From Hofstenia miamia (taxonomy: Eukaryota > Xenacoelomorpha > Acoela > Hofsteniidae), in assembly GCA_900660155.1 (NCBI GenBank), contig CABFPE010000010.1, positions 1,518,645-1,582,644 of the forward strand: DNA of 64,000 nt. Direction: 5' to 3'. This document shows, piece by piece, positions 49,112 through 61,469 of this stretch. A program made the translations under genes and the position numbers. The notes beneath the pieces were generated by a model. That model worked only from the letters and a program-made list of their open reading frames with translations, had not been told where the DNA came from and made no database searches. How positions within the stretch are numbered: position 1 is the stretch's first letter; each line of letters opens with the position of its first letter.

Positions 49112-50745
49112 TTAATAACGAGTTATAGTATAGTCATTGTTATAAAATTTGTATCCTAGCCATGATTTTCCAGAAATATATTTTTGCTTAAGGAAGATTT
49201 TTAAATGCTTTTTAAAAGGTTTCAATTTTTCAATATTTTTAATTTCTTTAGGTAGCGAATTCCAGGTTCGAATGGCGACATTAATGAAGGATTTCTTTAA
49301 AACGTTCTTCTTATACTTAACGCATGTGAAAAGCTTTGATCTTGAATTCTGTTTATGAATAAATCCCGGTATTTTAATCGTATTATAAGGTGGTAGGTTT
49401 CTGATTAGTTTGAAGAATGTCAGAAGGGTATTTAACATAACTAGTTGTTTTGGAAAAAGAATTGACCTAGAAATGTACTGTTTGGTTTGCGATGAGTTTT
49501 TCGTTGTGATATTTAATGCCCATCTTAATTGAACATTAAGTTTTTTATAAAGCACTTCGTTTAGATCAGTAAATAAAATGTTTGCGTAATTAAGGTGACT
49601 CATGATGAAAGCATGGAAGAATTGAATTATGGCACAAGGTGGTAATTGCCTAACTACTAGTGTCATACTTTTTATACCTATAGCTAATTTTCTAACTATC
49701 AGATTGATGTGAGAGTTGAATTTTAGCTTTGAATCAATTGTTACTCCTAGGTACTTGAAAGTGTCCACAATAGGAACATTAATATTATTTACACATAAAG
49801 TCACTGCAGAAACATCGTAATTGTTTTTATTCGGCGGCAAAATACAAAATTCTGTTTTAGCTTCATTAATATTCAACTTGTGCATGCAAAAGTATTTTGA
49901 CAATTTGTTACAATTCAATTCTATAGATTCTGCTGCTAGTTGCATTGATGAATTATCGCTGAAAATGCAAGTGTCATCGGCATATTGGATTAAATTGCAA
50001 TTAATTATAGAATGCATGTCATTTACATAAATACTAAAAAGAAGAGGACCTAGAATCGTACCTTGAGGCACCCCATTGCAAACCGGTAACCATTCTGAAA
50101 AAATATCATTTAATTTAACTCTTTGGAATCTTTGACTGAGGTAACTAGTTATCAATTGTTTACTATTACTAGAAAATCCTAAGTAAGATAGTTTTTCAAT
50201 TAGAATGTTATGATTAATCGAATCAAAGGCTTTTGAAAGATCTAAACAAGCTATAGCTACAAATTTATTAGAATCAAGTGATGCTCTCCAAGTTTCAGTA
50301 GCGTTTAATAGTGCATCAGTTGTTGAGAAATTTTTGCGAAAACCAAATTGCGTGTTTGATAATAAATTATATTTATTTAAATGTTCAGTTATTTGATTAT
50401 GTAATATTCTTTCGAATATTTTGCTTATTGGAGAAGTAATTGAGATTGGCCGATAATTAGTGGCAATTGATGGGTCGTTTTTCTTAAAAATAGGAGTAAT
50501 GTGAGCAAGTTTTAAATTATCCGGGAAGTAATTTAGTTTTATGCATTCATTAAAGATAAAATTTAATGGATTTGCAATGATGTCTGCAGTAATTTTAAGG
50601 GCCCATGAGGGAATGCTTGATGGACCGCTTGATTTGTTGGTTTTAAGCTTATTGATTGACTTAATAATTTCATAACTAGTTGTATAAGGCAGAAAATGAA
50701 TAGTGCAGATTTGACTTTTTTGTGGAAGTACCGTCTTGATTAGAA
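49112..50745 (-). CDS. LINE A1 reverse transcriptase, partial ORF2
   Basis: Open without a stop for about 540 codons on the minus strand; no clear start because the element is truncated. In order: LPYTTSYEIIKSINKLK, KTNKSSGPSSIPSWALK, IATNYRPISITSPISKIFER, FGFRKNFSTTDAL, motif A LDLSKAFDSINH (about 50235), GVPQGTILGPLLF (about 50070), catalytic YADD (about 49984), thumb VDTFKYLGVTIDSKLKF, and a C-terminus with AIRTWNSLPKEIKNIEKL and SGKSWLGYKFYNNDYT. All catalytic Asp residues are present. RT would copy element RNA at the target site, but this truncated copy lacks an endonuclease. The length of the open frame suggests a recent insertion. Confidence 0.85.
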
Positions 50746-50834
50746 TTTGTTATGATAAAATTAGCAAGAGATATGATACATGAGAAGAAATTATTAGACG
50801 AAGTTGATATTTCAGGGGAAAGTCGTAGAGCGAA

Positions 50835-51690
50835 AAATTCAACGGAGAGCACCGTACATAATACGATCTATCAGTACTGCTAAAGAAGCATTTACCTGCC
50901 AACATTGAGATCCATATAACAGAGAAGATAAACAGTAAGAATTAAAGATAATGAACTTAGTGTGAGAAGATGTAGAAATTGGCACATTTGTTCTAAGCAA
51001 GAAAAATTTAGATGATAATTATTTAATTTTAGAAAAAATGTGTGGAGTCCAGGTTAATGATTTGGAAATAATGATACCGACATCTTTACCTTCAGATTTT
51101 ATAGGAATAATGAAATTTTCTATTGAAACTGAAGATAAACGAGAGGAGGTAATAAAAAGCTCTTCAGATTTGGGTAGATTATTTGATTGTGACCAATCTG
51201 AAGCATATTCACAAAAAGATTGAAGACATTTGAGAGAAGTAGAAAAAATTCTAGTATCATCAACATATAGCATACAATTTGTTTGAAGAGATTGAGAAGG
51301 TACAAAATCATTTATAAAGATAAGGAAAAATAAAGGACCTAAAATAAAACTTCGGAAGTTACAGACAGCTCTGATGACCTGAATTGATGCGAACATATTG
51401 AGTTCGGCAAGAAAGATAACCAGCAATTAGTGATAAAAAAGAAGAGTCAAATCCAAAATTAGATAATTTAGATAATAATGTAGAGTGAGAGACCTTATCA
51501 AATGCTTTTTTTAAAATCGAAATAAATAGTATAATGGGGTACACTTCAATCATAGTGATAATATGCTGAATCAAGGAATTTAAGTAAAGATAAATTTGTT
51601 GGTTTTACGACGAAGTAATCCAAATTGATGTGGAGAAATTAGAGGACGAATGACAGGATAAATAGGTCTGACAACTATTCTTTCGAATAT
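50835..51690 (-). mobile_element. LINE B, 3' (RT palm and thumb) part
   Basis: Minus-strand pieces in order: RIVVRPIYPVIRP then QFGLLRR (about 51675-51605, fingers), motif A KKAFDKVSHSTLLSKLSNFG (about 51520-51455), FILGPLFFLIFINDF (about 51350), catalytic YVDD (about 51270), and VGIIISKSLTWTPHI (about 51050). It continues to SSLLYGSQCW near 50900. Frameshifts separate the pieces. It is the continuation of the part at 52880-55435, the two being separated by LINE A2. Confidence 0.8.
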
Positions 51691-51710
51691 TAAGATAAGA
51701 TAAGATAAGA
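51691..51710 (-). repeat. (TTATC)n 3' tail of LINE A2
   Basis: TTAAGATAAGATAAGATAAG at the junction with LINE B. Same unit as at 48943-48964. Confidence 0.9.
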
Positions 51711-52880
51711 CAATCTTTATAAAGAGAAGGTAAAGCAATTAATATAAACTGATGGCTTCTCAAAATAACGTCATTAGAAAAATAAAACAAAATCATACTA
51801 TTTACAAACCTATACATTGCTAAACAGGCTAAGAATAAGTCTACATTCTAGTAATTGCTATTATAGAATTTGTACCCTGTCCAAGATCTTCCTGAGATGA
51901 ATTTTTGCTTAAGAATAAAACGTTATTTAGATTATTCCATTGCCCTGTTGCTACGTTTAAAAATGAGTTTTCTTTGACTTTACGTCTGAACCCAGTGACA
52001 ACATATTTCTTAGATCGTGTATTGAAAGTTTTCCTGAATTCAGGGAGATTTATCTTATCATAAGGCGGAATTTCGTTAGCAGCTTTGAAAAATAATGTAG
52101 CAATATTGATTTGTATTAATTGTTGAGGAGAAGGACACGTTTCCAAAATATAATTTTTGGTGTTACTAGAATTTCTTTTACAAACATTTCAAGCCCATTT
52201 ATATTGCAGCTGAAGTTTATTAAATATTGATCTCTTCAAATTTGAAAATAGTCCACTCCCGTAATTTAGGTGGCGCATAACAAATGCATGGAAGAGCTGA
52301 ATTATTGCATGAGGAGGTAATAGGTCAGCAACCTGAGAAATAGTTCTTATGCCAGCAGCAATTTTTTTCTGTGTAGATTTAATGTGCTCGGAAAATGAAA
52401 GTTTTGAGTCAATTTATTCCTAAATATTTGAAAGTATCACTTGCAGAAATAATTGCGTTTTTTATAGTCAAATTTTTATTTGTGTGCAAGTTATTATTGA
52501 AAAAGGGGTTCATTATGCAAAATTGCGTTTTCTCGGCATTAATGCGTAATTTGTGCATAGAGAACTAATGGCTTAGTGACTGGCAGTTGGATTCCACTTT
52601 TTTTATTGCAACATCTAAGGACTTGTTGGCGGAAAATATACAGATATCGTCTGCATATTGTATAAGATTGCAATTAGTATAAAAGTTCATATCATTGACA
52701 TAGATTATAAACAGAAGAGGTCCAAGAATGGTTCCTTGCGGAACACCTTTTTTAATATACAGCCAGTCTGAAAGTAGTGAGTTGATTTTAACTCGTTGTT
52801 TCCTATTACTTAAGAAACTCGCAATTAGTGAACAATGTGAGAGAAGAGATATAGAATAGCAAAGTCGCGGAGAAATATTC
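51691..52880 (-). mobile_element. CR1/L2-like LINE A2, nested inside LINE B
   Basis: 3' tail of TTATC units at 51691-51710. The C-terminus 52146-51841 reads KINLPEFRKTFNTRSKKY and ATGQWNNLNN. Further right, broken frames give TFKYLGI, HKLRINAEKTQFCIM, LIQYADDICIF (about 52660) and GVPQGTILGPLLF-like sequence at about 52740. It is flanked by LINE B sequence on both sides, so it is a nested insertion. The right boundary, about 52830-52880, is approximate. Confidence 0.8.
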
Positions 52881-54600
52881 TTGATTTGTAGATAAGTACA
52901 ACTATAGCTTTTTCCATTCTAAGGGAAAATTTGAAGTAATTAAGATAGAACGGAATAAGCAGAATAGAGCATCAGCAATTAAGGAAGAAATATTTTTCAG
53001 CAGAGTAGAAGGGAAACCATCAAGAGGAGTTGAATGAGATTTAATGGGAGATAAAAGTTTGTAAATAGAATAAGGTGTAAACGATAAAAGGATTATTTCA
53101 GTTAGATTGTAACATGTATTACTAGAAATATCATGGTGAGAGGCAGGTGAGAACACAGAAATAAAATATTCATTACAAAGATTAGCAATGGATGTAGGTG
53201 TAGAATCTAGATGTTCATTAAATTCTAAGGTTGACGGGAGTTTGTTAGAGTTAGATAAACTTTTAATGAGAGCGTGCGCAGAGTTAATAGATTTATCGCT
53301 GAAGTTTCTTAGGAAGCAGATCTTGTCTAGTTCAATAGAAATAGAAAGTGCATCAGATATTTTAGCAAGAAGAAATGATTGGTCAGTGGGATGAATACTT
53401 AGACTTCTTAGAAACCTAAGTTTATTAGCAAGATTAACAGAATGAAAAGAATAAAAGAATGGAAGATATTGTCTTCCTTTGCGCTTGCGTGGAATAAACA
53501 ACAAACAGGCATGTTAAATTTAACAATGAAGATTAGATTAGATAGATAAAATCATCAGGTTGATAAGTTTCTAAAGGATCAATAAAAGTGAACGTTTAAG
53601 ATATGTATTTAATGAAGTATAATTGGCGTTAGAATAGGAATAAGTTGAAATTAAAATCATATGAAAAGTCGAATTAAGAAGTGTAGTGGCAGTAAAAAAG
53701 AAATGATCAGAAGAGAAGGTCGCGGAGATCAGTATATCTATGGAAGTGCTAGATGCATTAGAAAAAAATATGTCAAACACATTGCCAGATAATTGAGTTG
53801 GAGAGGAAACAAATTGAGAGAGATTATCATAAAAATAGATCAGAAGCTCAAGGTCATATTGATGCAAAATATCTTAAAATTCCTGAATGCATTTTAATAA
53901 GATCATTTCAACCAAGTCTAAATACGAAGAAAGATTATGTACATAAACTATTGTTACCAATAATTAATATTTAGTGAAATAAAATATTGCTATAAAATCA
54001 AATAAATTTAGAGAGAATTATTTGCAAATAACGGACGATGACTGTAAGTCGAAATATATTTGAATGTTTTTGTTAAAATTATTAAAAATCCTTAAAAATG
54101 CTCATATTGATCAGTTGAGAAAGAAGCAGACCACTCAGGATGGGGTAAGTTGAAATCACCAGTAATAAAAATATTAGGTTCGAGAAAGCCATTCAAATAG
54201 TTAAAATTCTTAGTTGTTTAAAATTTCTGCAACCGTTGAGAAAAGAGAAGACAGTTTGATGCAATATTGACTAGTTGAGGGGGGATTATATAGACAGATT
54301 ACTAAAAGACTAAAAGAAGAATAAAATGTAATAGTTGAATAAAAGTTAGAGGAAATGTGAGATGTAATAAAGTCAAGATTACTTAATGAATTGATAGCAA
54401 TTAATGTACCTCCGTGGCAGATAGATCTATCTGTGCGTGCAACTACAGTAAAAGAAGAGAGAAAAATAAAAGAGTCAGGAATAGAATCATCCAGCCAGGT
54501 TTCAGTTAGACAAATTAGTGTAGGTGGATTAACGATGGCAGAGAGAAATTAAGAAAAATTCACTCGGCGGTGAGAATATGTAAGCTGTGACAGTTGCCAC
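52880..54600 (-). mobile_element. LINE B, 5' ORF2 part: APE endonuclease and RT start
   Basis: Minus strand, several frames. The endonuclease begins near 54535 with PTLICLTETWLDDSIPDS, then SICHGGTLIAINS, LVICLYNPPST (about 54300), IFITGDFNLPHPEWSASF (about 54165) and SSDHFFF (about 53710). These are the ETW, GDFN and SDH signatures of the apurinic-type endonuclease of Jockey-group LINEs. A long open frame at 53504-52902 is the linker into the RT (FNEHLDSTPTSIANLCNEYF, GFPSTLLKNISSLIADALF, SNFPLEWKKL). The RT continues after A2 at 51690. Confidence 0.8.
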
Positions 54601-54899
54601 AAAGAAGAGTAATAGATGAGGAATCTAGTCAATTTGAGATTGTTTTATTTGAAGAAATAGGAATGGAAGGTTTGGATAACTCGATAGGAGAATTGTTGTA
54701 ATAGAGAAATAGAGATAGAACTTTTAGATGAAAAGGATTAGCTCCAGCTTTGAGAAACTCACGACAAACACGGAGCATGTTGGATTCAAGTCCTAGATCA
54801 TGAGATAACTCGCGAAATAAGAAGACAGAAAGTGTGAAAAGATTTCAGACATGAAGAAACACTAATTATTTTTCTAGAGTCCCATTCAGAATTTAACTG

Positions 54900-55435
54900 A
54901 ACTATAATAGTTCGGTGGCGGTTCTCCGAGAAGCGACCTCGGTGATAAATATTGCGTAATGGAGTGTCGGGGCATCGAAATGTGTGAGAATATCCTTTCC
55001 GCAGATATGATCATGCTCCAATCTTATTTTCAAGGGCGTGTTGTTGGGGATTCTTTAATTTATCGAATTCTAAGTGATGTTCGAAAAGAGTTTGGATCAT
55101 AGTTGGTAGGAGGCATTGTATTGGGGGAGACGTCACTGTAGGAATCGATTTAGAAATTTTATCCATTTTACTGGAAATTTCTTCTATTGACGCATCATTA
55201 GTAGGTCTTGTACGAGCGTGTTCAAAAGCCTTCAAGATCAGAATTGTTGCATGATTTTAAATTTTCAGCATCAACTGCATTCAATGTTATTAAATCATTG
55301 AAATTCATTGTACTAAATGCCAAGTACATTCTTCTAGCATTGACTCTAATGCACAATGTTTGCCAACATTGACACAATTTTTTACAGGAAATTGATAAAA
55401 CAAATTTCTTGCGATGAACATTTGCCATAGGCCTT
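54900..55435 (-). mobile_element. LINE B ORF1 relic
   Basis: Two overlapping frames. 55428-55222 holds a cysteine-rich start (SCKKLCQCWQTLCI) and LITLNAVDAENLKSCNN. 55235-55011 continues with NDASIEEISSKMDKISKSI. A basic segment follows at about 54945-54895 (RFSENRHRTIIVQLNSEWDS), typical of ORF1 nucleic-acid-binding proteins. From 54840 to 54600 frames are broken between ORF1 and ORF2 (LLRELSHDLGLESNMLRVC). A PHD-like finger plus coiled coil is my inference; the zinc ligands are incomplete. Confidence 0.6.
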
Positions 55436-57225
55436 CAGCTAATCATAATTTTGATATTTTAAGATATGCGGTTGGAGGTGCAATTTTGAACTCCAATACC
55501 AAGAAGAGCTCATAATTTGATAAATACACTTTTTGTTTTAAAGTAGAATATATAATACATAAATATATAATTTTAATCACAGAGGCTTATAAGGTGACAA
55601 ATTGAATAATAAACTATAAAAAGCAAGATAAAATAAAAATTACGATACAATCCGAACAACTATAAAAATATATTTATAAATGTTAGCAATCCTATTTAGT
55701 TTGAAAATAAACTTTACTAAACTTACTAGAACGGATATTTTTAATTTCAACAAATAAATTATTTGAAAACGAACTAGTTTAACCAAAGCATATGAAATCT
55801 GTGCTGAATTAGGCTTTCTTAATATAAATTCTAAAAGAAATAAAAATTTAGAAATGCAAAAATTGAAACATTGCAAGCAAATGATAAGGGAATTCTTCAT
55901 GTTCAATTTACTTGTCTTCAGAAGAAATAAAAACAAAATTATATTTCCATTAAATATTACAAACAAATTTTGAATGAATTGTCTTTGATTCCTAAATATA
56001 TGAATGAAATATTACAATAAAAATAAAAGCAATTGTATGATGTGCACATCTGATAGGTCAAAGATTATTTATAGTCAACTATAATACGAGAAGCATTTTC
56101 ATGAAAAACAATTCAAACAAGGATAGTCTAGTCGAGGTAAAGCAGCTGAAAAGGTGTCATATCAAAGAAAAATGATTTGGGAGACACCACCAAAAACAAA
56201 ACACGGGAAATAGTCTATGATGGCATAGTTGTATGAAAAAACAATAAAAAATAGCAACTCAAATTACCAAAGCGATTGCACCTCAAAACAAAATATTTAA
56301 TTTTATTAATTAGTTGTAGATTATCAGATCAACAGAAAGAAATCGTTTAATGGATCAGTAGGATCCAATTTCAGTATCAACAACATCTTCTGCGACAACA
56401 TGTACTGATGTGGTGCACGTGCATCTCTTTGGTTGTCCAATGGTTAAATCTATCAGCATTATTTCCATTTTATAATTAAAGTGGGTGAGTAGATAGTTCA
56501 GATTGAAGCAAGTCAAAAGCCAATTCCAAAACACAGCACATCTCAGTCGTAGTTGAGCAGTGGGAAACATTAATTAAAAGATCCAACGCTTGAACAAATG
56601 CAAAGGTTTGCAGATACGCAAATATTAGTTCATTCTAATCAACATGGATATTGAGAAGTAGCTTATTAAGAGCAAGTAACTGATTGCATTACATTTAAGA
56701 ATAAATTTAAAAAGTTAACAATTATAAAAAGGTTATTAACATTCATTTTTCGTTTCATACACACAAACAAAACGCATGATTTGCTATTTTTTCAGTAGAA
56801 AATTGGTTATAAAAGTACGAATGGACGAAACCCAAAAATTATTTTCCAAACTTTCCTATATAAACATGATAAATACATCTAAAAAAACACTGCAAAAAAC
56901 AGTTCTCTTAAACAGTTTTTAAAATATGTTTTATACATTTCTTGTTTAAAACATGTCCACCCTGTCTACATCACACCGAAACTAGAATCAGCACACTCGT
57001 TCACAGAAATTTTTGCAAAGCCATGAGGCTGGTCAATTAATTTAAGTTTACTAAAGCCAAGTAAACTCATATGCTTGTTTCGAAAAACATCCATCATATT
57101 CTCGAAACCGACTTACAATGATTAAGCCTTGGGGTTCAAAGCTTTTTATCCGCACTTACACGACTCAGGTTTGCTGCTTTCTAAAGTACATTTAACAATG
57201 AAGTCAACAAAGCCAACAATAGCAC
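55436..57225. other. AT-rich DNA, no gene assigned
   Basis: Minus-strand frames at 55640-55966 (Leu/Ile/Phe/Lys-rich) and 56355-56570 (ending IGQPKRCTCTTSVHVVAEDV) lack recognisable domains. Confidence 0.35.
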
Positions 57226-57227
57226 TG

Positions 57228-57233
57228 TTTATT
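57228..57233 (-). promoter_or_regulatory. Candidate polyadenylation signal for the ZUP1-like gene
   Basis: AATAAA on the minus strand about 190 bp after the stop codon. Motif only; in such A/T-rich DNA it could be chance. Confidence 0.3.
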
Positions 57234-57420
57234 AACTATCAGTATATAAAACGTAAAAAACGTATGGAATGCATTTCGAAACTGGTAACATGACAATTAA
57301 CGAACTGCAGATTCAGTTATTACTTTAATCTTTTGGGTGGGATAAAATTTAAAAATCACATCCCCAATTCAATCATTTAAATATTTGAATACAGCGTTTG
57401 TTAATTATTTACACGTAACG

Positions 57421-57599
57421 TCATACTTCTCGTTCTTCCTTAGAAAGTTTACCAGTTACAGCTACCAACTGATACTGTTTAGACGTGAACTTGGTGATTG
57501 GCAAGAAATTAGAGGTAATCGATTTTGCAGGGTCCAACACAATTAAATTGAATGAATGATCATCAATAAGTTCATATCCTGCCACTATCAAACTGTGAC
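57421..57599 (-). CDS. ZUP1: ZUP1-like terminal exon (catalytic His and Asp)
   Basis: Acceptor AAATTTAG before GTCACAG. Choosing this rather than the AG 13 bases upstream yields KEGHSLIVAGYEL, with no insertion before the catalytic GHS. Encodes GHS, LDPAK and QYQLVAVTGKLS, ending in TGA at 57421. It carries the His and Asp of the triad. Confidence 0.9.
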
Positions 57600-60500
57600 C
57601 TAAATTTGATGTCACTAGAATAGCATAATACATTGTAGCACTAAAAACTAATATTAAATACATAAAGTAAATCGTATTGAAAACACGCGAGTTTGATGAG
57701 AATTACAACTATATAGATATAGCTGCAGTAGGACCACAAACTTAAAACATGGTGGTAAAACAAAATATTGCAAAATAGAAAGCCAATAAATTTTAAACCC
57801 CAAGTAGGATACCTTGGAAGTCGATATTGAACGTACTTAAGAGAAAAGTGCTTAAAGTTAAAAAAACCTTAAAACAAAAATATTCCCGGTTAATTCGAGT
57901 TTGGCAGACAATAACAACTTGTGTATCAGCAGAACACTTAGAGAAACATAGTATCAGTATATGTGGGACAACATCTCTAAGGACACAATTTCCATAAAAC
58001 CGTAAATTGACAAACTTTTAACATAAATTACATTGATGTTAGGCAGGTGTTTTTAAAATTCAAAAAAACATTAGAAGTAAATAAAGTCTGGGAATACACA
58101 TTATTATGTCATAAACAAAATATAAAACAAAAAAATTACAGTTAAATTAAAATACATACAAAATTAGGATTACATTGTTGAATTTCTGACAACGATAATT
58201 TATGACACAGATAAAGAAAGTGGTATAGGTTTGAGTTAAGGACCATATATTCAATATGCTCGGAAAAACTGGATAAATTCTTGTTCAGGAATAAAATGTT
58301 TTAAGCTGGAAAGTAAAAAACAACACACCTTCTTTTTGTAAATAGACACAAGGTTTTGCATCTTGCTTCAGGAAGGCATCGAAACCAAGAAAACATTTTG
58401 CCTCAAAATAATTTCTAATCCATGAAAACATGGCATCGTGTTGCTTGGAAGTAGATGATGGAGAAAGCACGTTGACTAGAGCACACCTGAAAATTGAATT
58501 AAAATAATACTACATGAAATTCCTTGCACCTATCGACACATTCTATTGTTTAGAAGAGATATTTAATTACGCCTAGTCAAACTTCGAATTCAGTAACAAT
58601 ACAATTGCTCTCAATAAAAAATACTTGAAAACCACAAGGATGACATAAAAATCAATGCTGAAACCTTGGAATTTAACAAAAGCCAGATTGTAAAACTTAA
58701 ATTGGTTTAAGCAAGTAACACTTAATGAATAAAATGGGGAAGAATTAACAACATAAGCACATACTTTACACCGAGATACGATAAGAGCGCGAAAACTTCA
58801 GTAGCACCAATCCATTTCTTTGTTCCAACTAGTTTTCCCAATTGCTTCTGTCCAACGGAATCAAAACCCTCAGCCCATGCCCTTTCTATAAAATTTTGAA
58901 TATCCGACGTGGAAGTACAGACTAAATATACCTTAAAAAGATTTTGAATCCACAAACCGTACGAATAATACAGTACACCAAAAATGTGGAGCAAAATTCA
59001 AAATGTTTAGACAATTAGGAAAAAGTTATAACGTGGTCACAATTGACTCATGTTAACAACCCTAATTAACGTGTTAAATGATGCAGCCAGTAACTGAACT
59101 TCAGTATAACATAATGTCTAGTATCAAACCACTATTTATTATTTGTAACATCGAATGATACCTGTTAGCTAAAGATAGCATAAAAGTAAGGTATTAGCAA
59201 ATGCATTTTAGAATTTAGCACTAAAGGAGTGAATTTTTCTGCAAAAAATAATTCTAGTAAAAAATTATTTAAAGGACTAGCTTAGGATGCAAACCCTAAA
59301 CAGTCCGGTGTTATTCTAATAATTGTGATGAACTCTTCAAGAAATTTCAAACTTAATTCACAAACTAAGAAATATATGCAAAATACGAAGCTCCCTCAGG
59401 ACAGTAATGCCTCCTCTTTTAAGAATGGTTTGTCTGCAGAATAAGAATCAGTTGTGATAAATTGTTGCTCAAAAATAGGTAATATTTACAAATCACTCCA
59501 GATATAGAGTAATACACTACTAAATGGGAACGAATACTTCAACTAAAATTTAAATATAAAAATATAATCATATTATATGAAAAACTTTCAAGTATAAGCC
59601 AAAATCGTTTTTACTCAAAAGAAATAACTGCCCTAATCCTTATAGTAGGTTGGTATTTAACCCTACTTGCGTAGCCTAAGGCCGGTTGTTTTCATCACAT
59701 TCTCATGGGTTAGTCAAAATATGTTCAAGATTTTGTCAATTTATCTTCTTGGACTGAAGGATTATGCGCTCGTCATTGTAAAGCAGTAGTTAAATTAATG
59801 AGAATGTACAGAAGTAAAGGTATGGCTTTATGCGCATCAATATGCAGGCAAATAATTATTTTCGTGGTGGAAAATGCTTTTATAAACAACCAATTATTTC
59901 AGGAATTTTGCAAAATAATAATCACTGTGGGCTTCAGTACACAACATTAGAGAAAATCAAATATCCTAGACTAATAAAAGCCATCAGTAAATTTCTGTTA
60001 ATAATTCATTAGAAATTTTTTCTATATTTCAATTATTCAGATACTAGCATTCACCTTAATTGAAAAGATTTAAATTCATTCTCTTTGCTTTAATATCTAT
60101 GACGTCTATATTTGTTGGCACAGGACAAAACTGTTTGTTGCGTGACATCTACAATCAAATAACATACTGCATGTGTTAAAAATAAAAATTAAATTATTAG
60201 TAATAACTAATAATAATACAATTGCACAGTTTGTCCAAAAATATAATTGCACCGAAGCGAGGAAAATTCAAAATAAGCATTGATGAGAAAGCGTTGCTGA
60301 GGTGGAATGATACCACACTAACAATAGCAAATACAGTTTCCTCAGCAAATTATTTATGCAAAATTAGAAAAGAAATGTAGGCATTAAAAAAGTAAAATTA
60401 GAATGTTTAAGAAAAAAAAGAATATGGAAGAACTCATATAGTTTTAGCAGAGATCAGGTGACAGTGAACCAGTGCCAAGCATTTCGGAAGTGTCTATTGA

Positions 60501-61434
60501 TTGAATTATTCAAAATTATTTTGAAACACTATATTTTCAAACGGTTTGATATGTAGGGAATATCACTTAGTTGGCATGGTTTGTGCAAAATTGCAAATGC
60601 TTCGGATTTAGCCCCAACGACAGTATATTCAGAAAAACAGGGCCGATATAGAATTCGAGTCCACAGAAGCATTCATCATCATTTGAACACAGAAATCAGA
60701 AACAATGAGTTTTGCCTATAAGTTGATTAAATGCTAAAAGTAATTTTAATCTAATCGAAAAAAATTTCTTAAAAATCCATTAATGGAAATGGGTAGGGTG
60801 GAAATTCAATTATGGACAATAATGGAAAATTAATTACCATTTTGAAAAAATATAGGATAATGGATAAATTTACCAATTAGAGTGCTTTTTCACATCAATA
60901 TCTTCAAATATTTGTGAAGACTAAGTAAAGTGATCATATATATAAACGCAAGTTCTTGACGGCATGTTCTCCAAAAGTCTTATACTCCGAAAAATACAAA
61001 GCCTGGCCTGAGGGGGCATGTAATATCGGTGCTGATTGTTTTCATCGCCCGTTCTAAGTGTTTTTGGTTTTTACATTGTAGTTGTAAATATGTAGACAAC
61101 AATTTTGTATATAATATTATGTATTCGATGTAAATTGAGAACAGTTTTAGAAAACTTTAATATCAAGACAGTAATTCGCTGATCCCAGCGATATAACATT
61201 GACACCGAGTGACTAAGTTGCTAAAGTAAATACTAATAAAAGAACTAATTTTTTCTGCATTCTAGAGCAACAATTTTACTCATGATTCCAAATCCATTTC
61301 CTTGTTATTCTAATATATACGGTATAAAAGAAATTATTTTATATAATACCAATAAGGAAACAGTCACTCCTCTAGACACAGATTTAAACTGACAAAATTC
61401 AAAATGAAGAGAAATACTGCTATAGAAAGTAGAT

Positions 61435-61469
<35 letters not shown>

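Larger units (their letters stand above)
48943..50825 (-). mobile_element. CR1/L2-like LINE A1, 5'-truncated, RT intact
   Basis: Minus-strand element from the pre-RT linker (about 50825) to the TTATC tail (48943). After one frameshift near 50740 the RT and C-terminal domain stay open to 49112. It lacks the endonuclease and ORF1, as expected for target-primed 5' truncation. Its right edge abuts LINE B sequence, so it probably inserted into or next to B. Confidence 0.9.

Noticed and set aside
53188-53394. Plus-strand 68-codon frame
   Set aside because: Shadow of the LINE B ORF2 linker on the minus strand.
55640-55966. Minus-strand 108-codon frame rich in Leu, Ile, Phe and Lys
   Set aside because: Composition is what A/T-rich DNA gives by chance; no motif or splice context.
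56355-56570. Minus-strand frame ending VVAEDVVDTEIGSY
   Set aside because: Somewhat protein-like end, but no family recognised, no matching upstream exon, and isolated in non-coding DNA.
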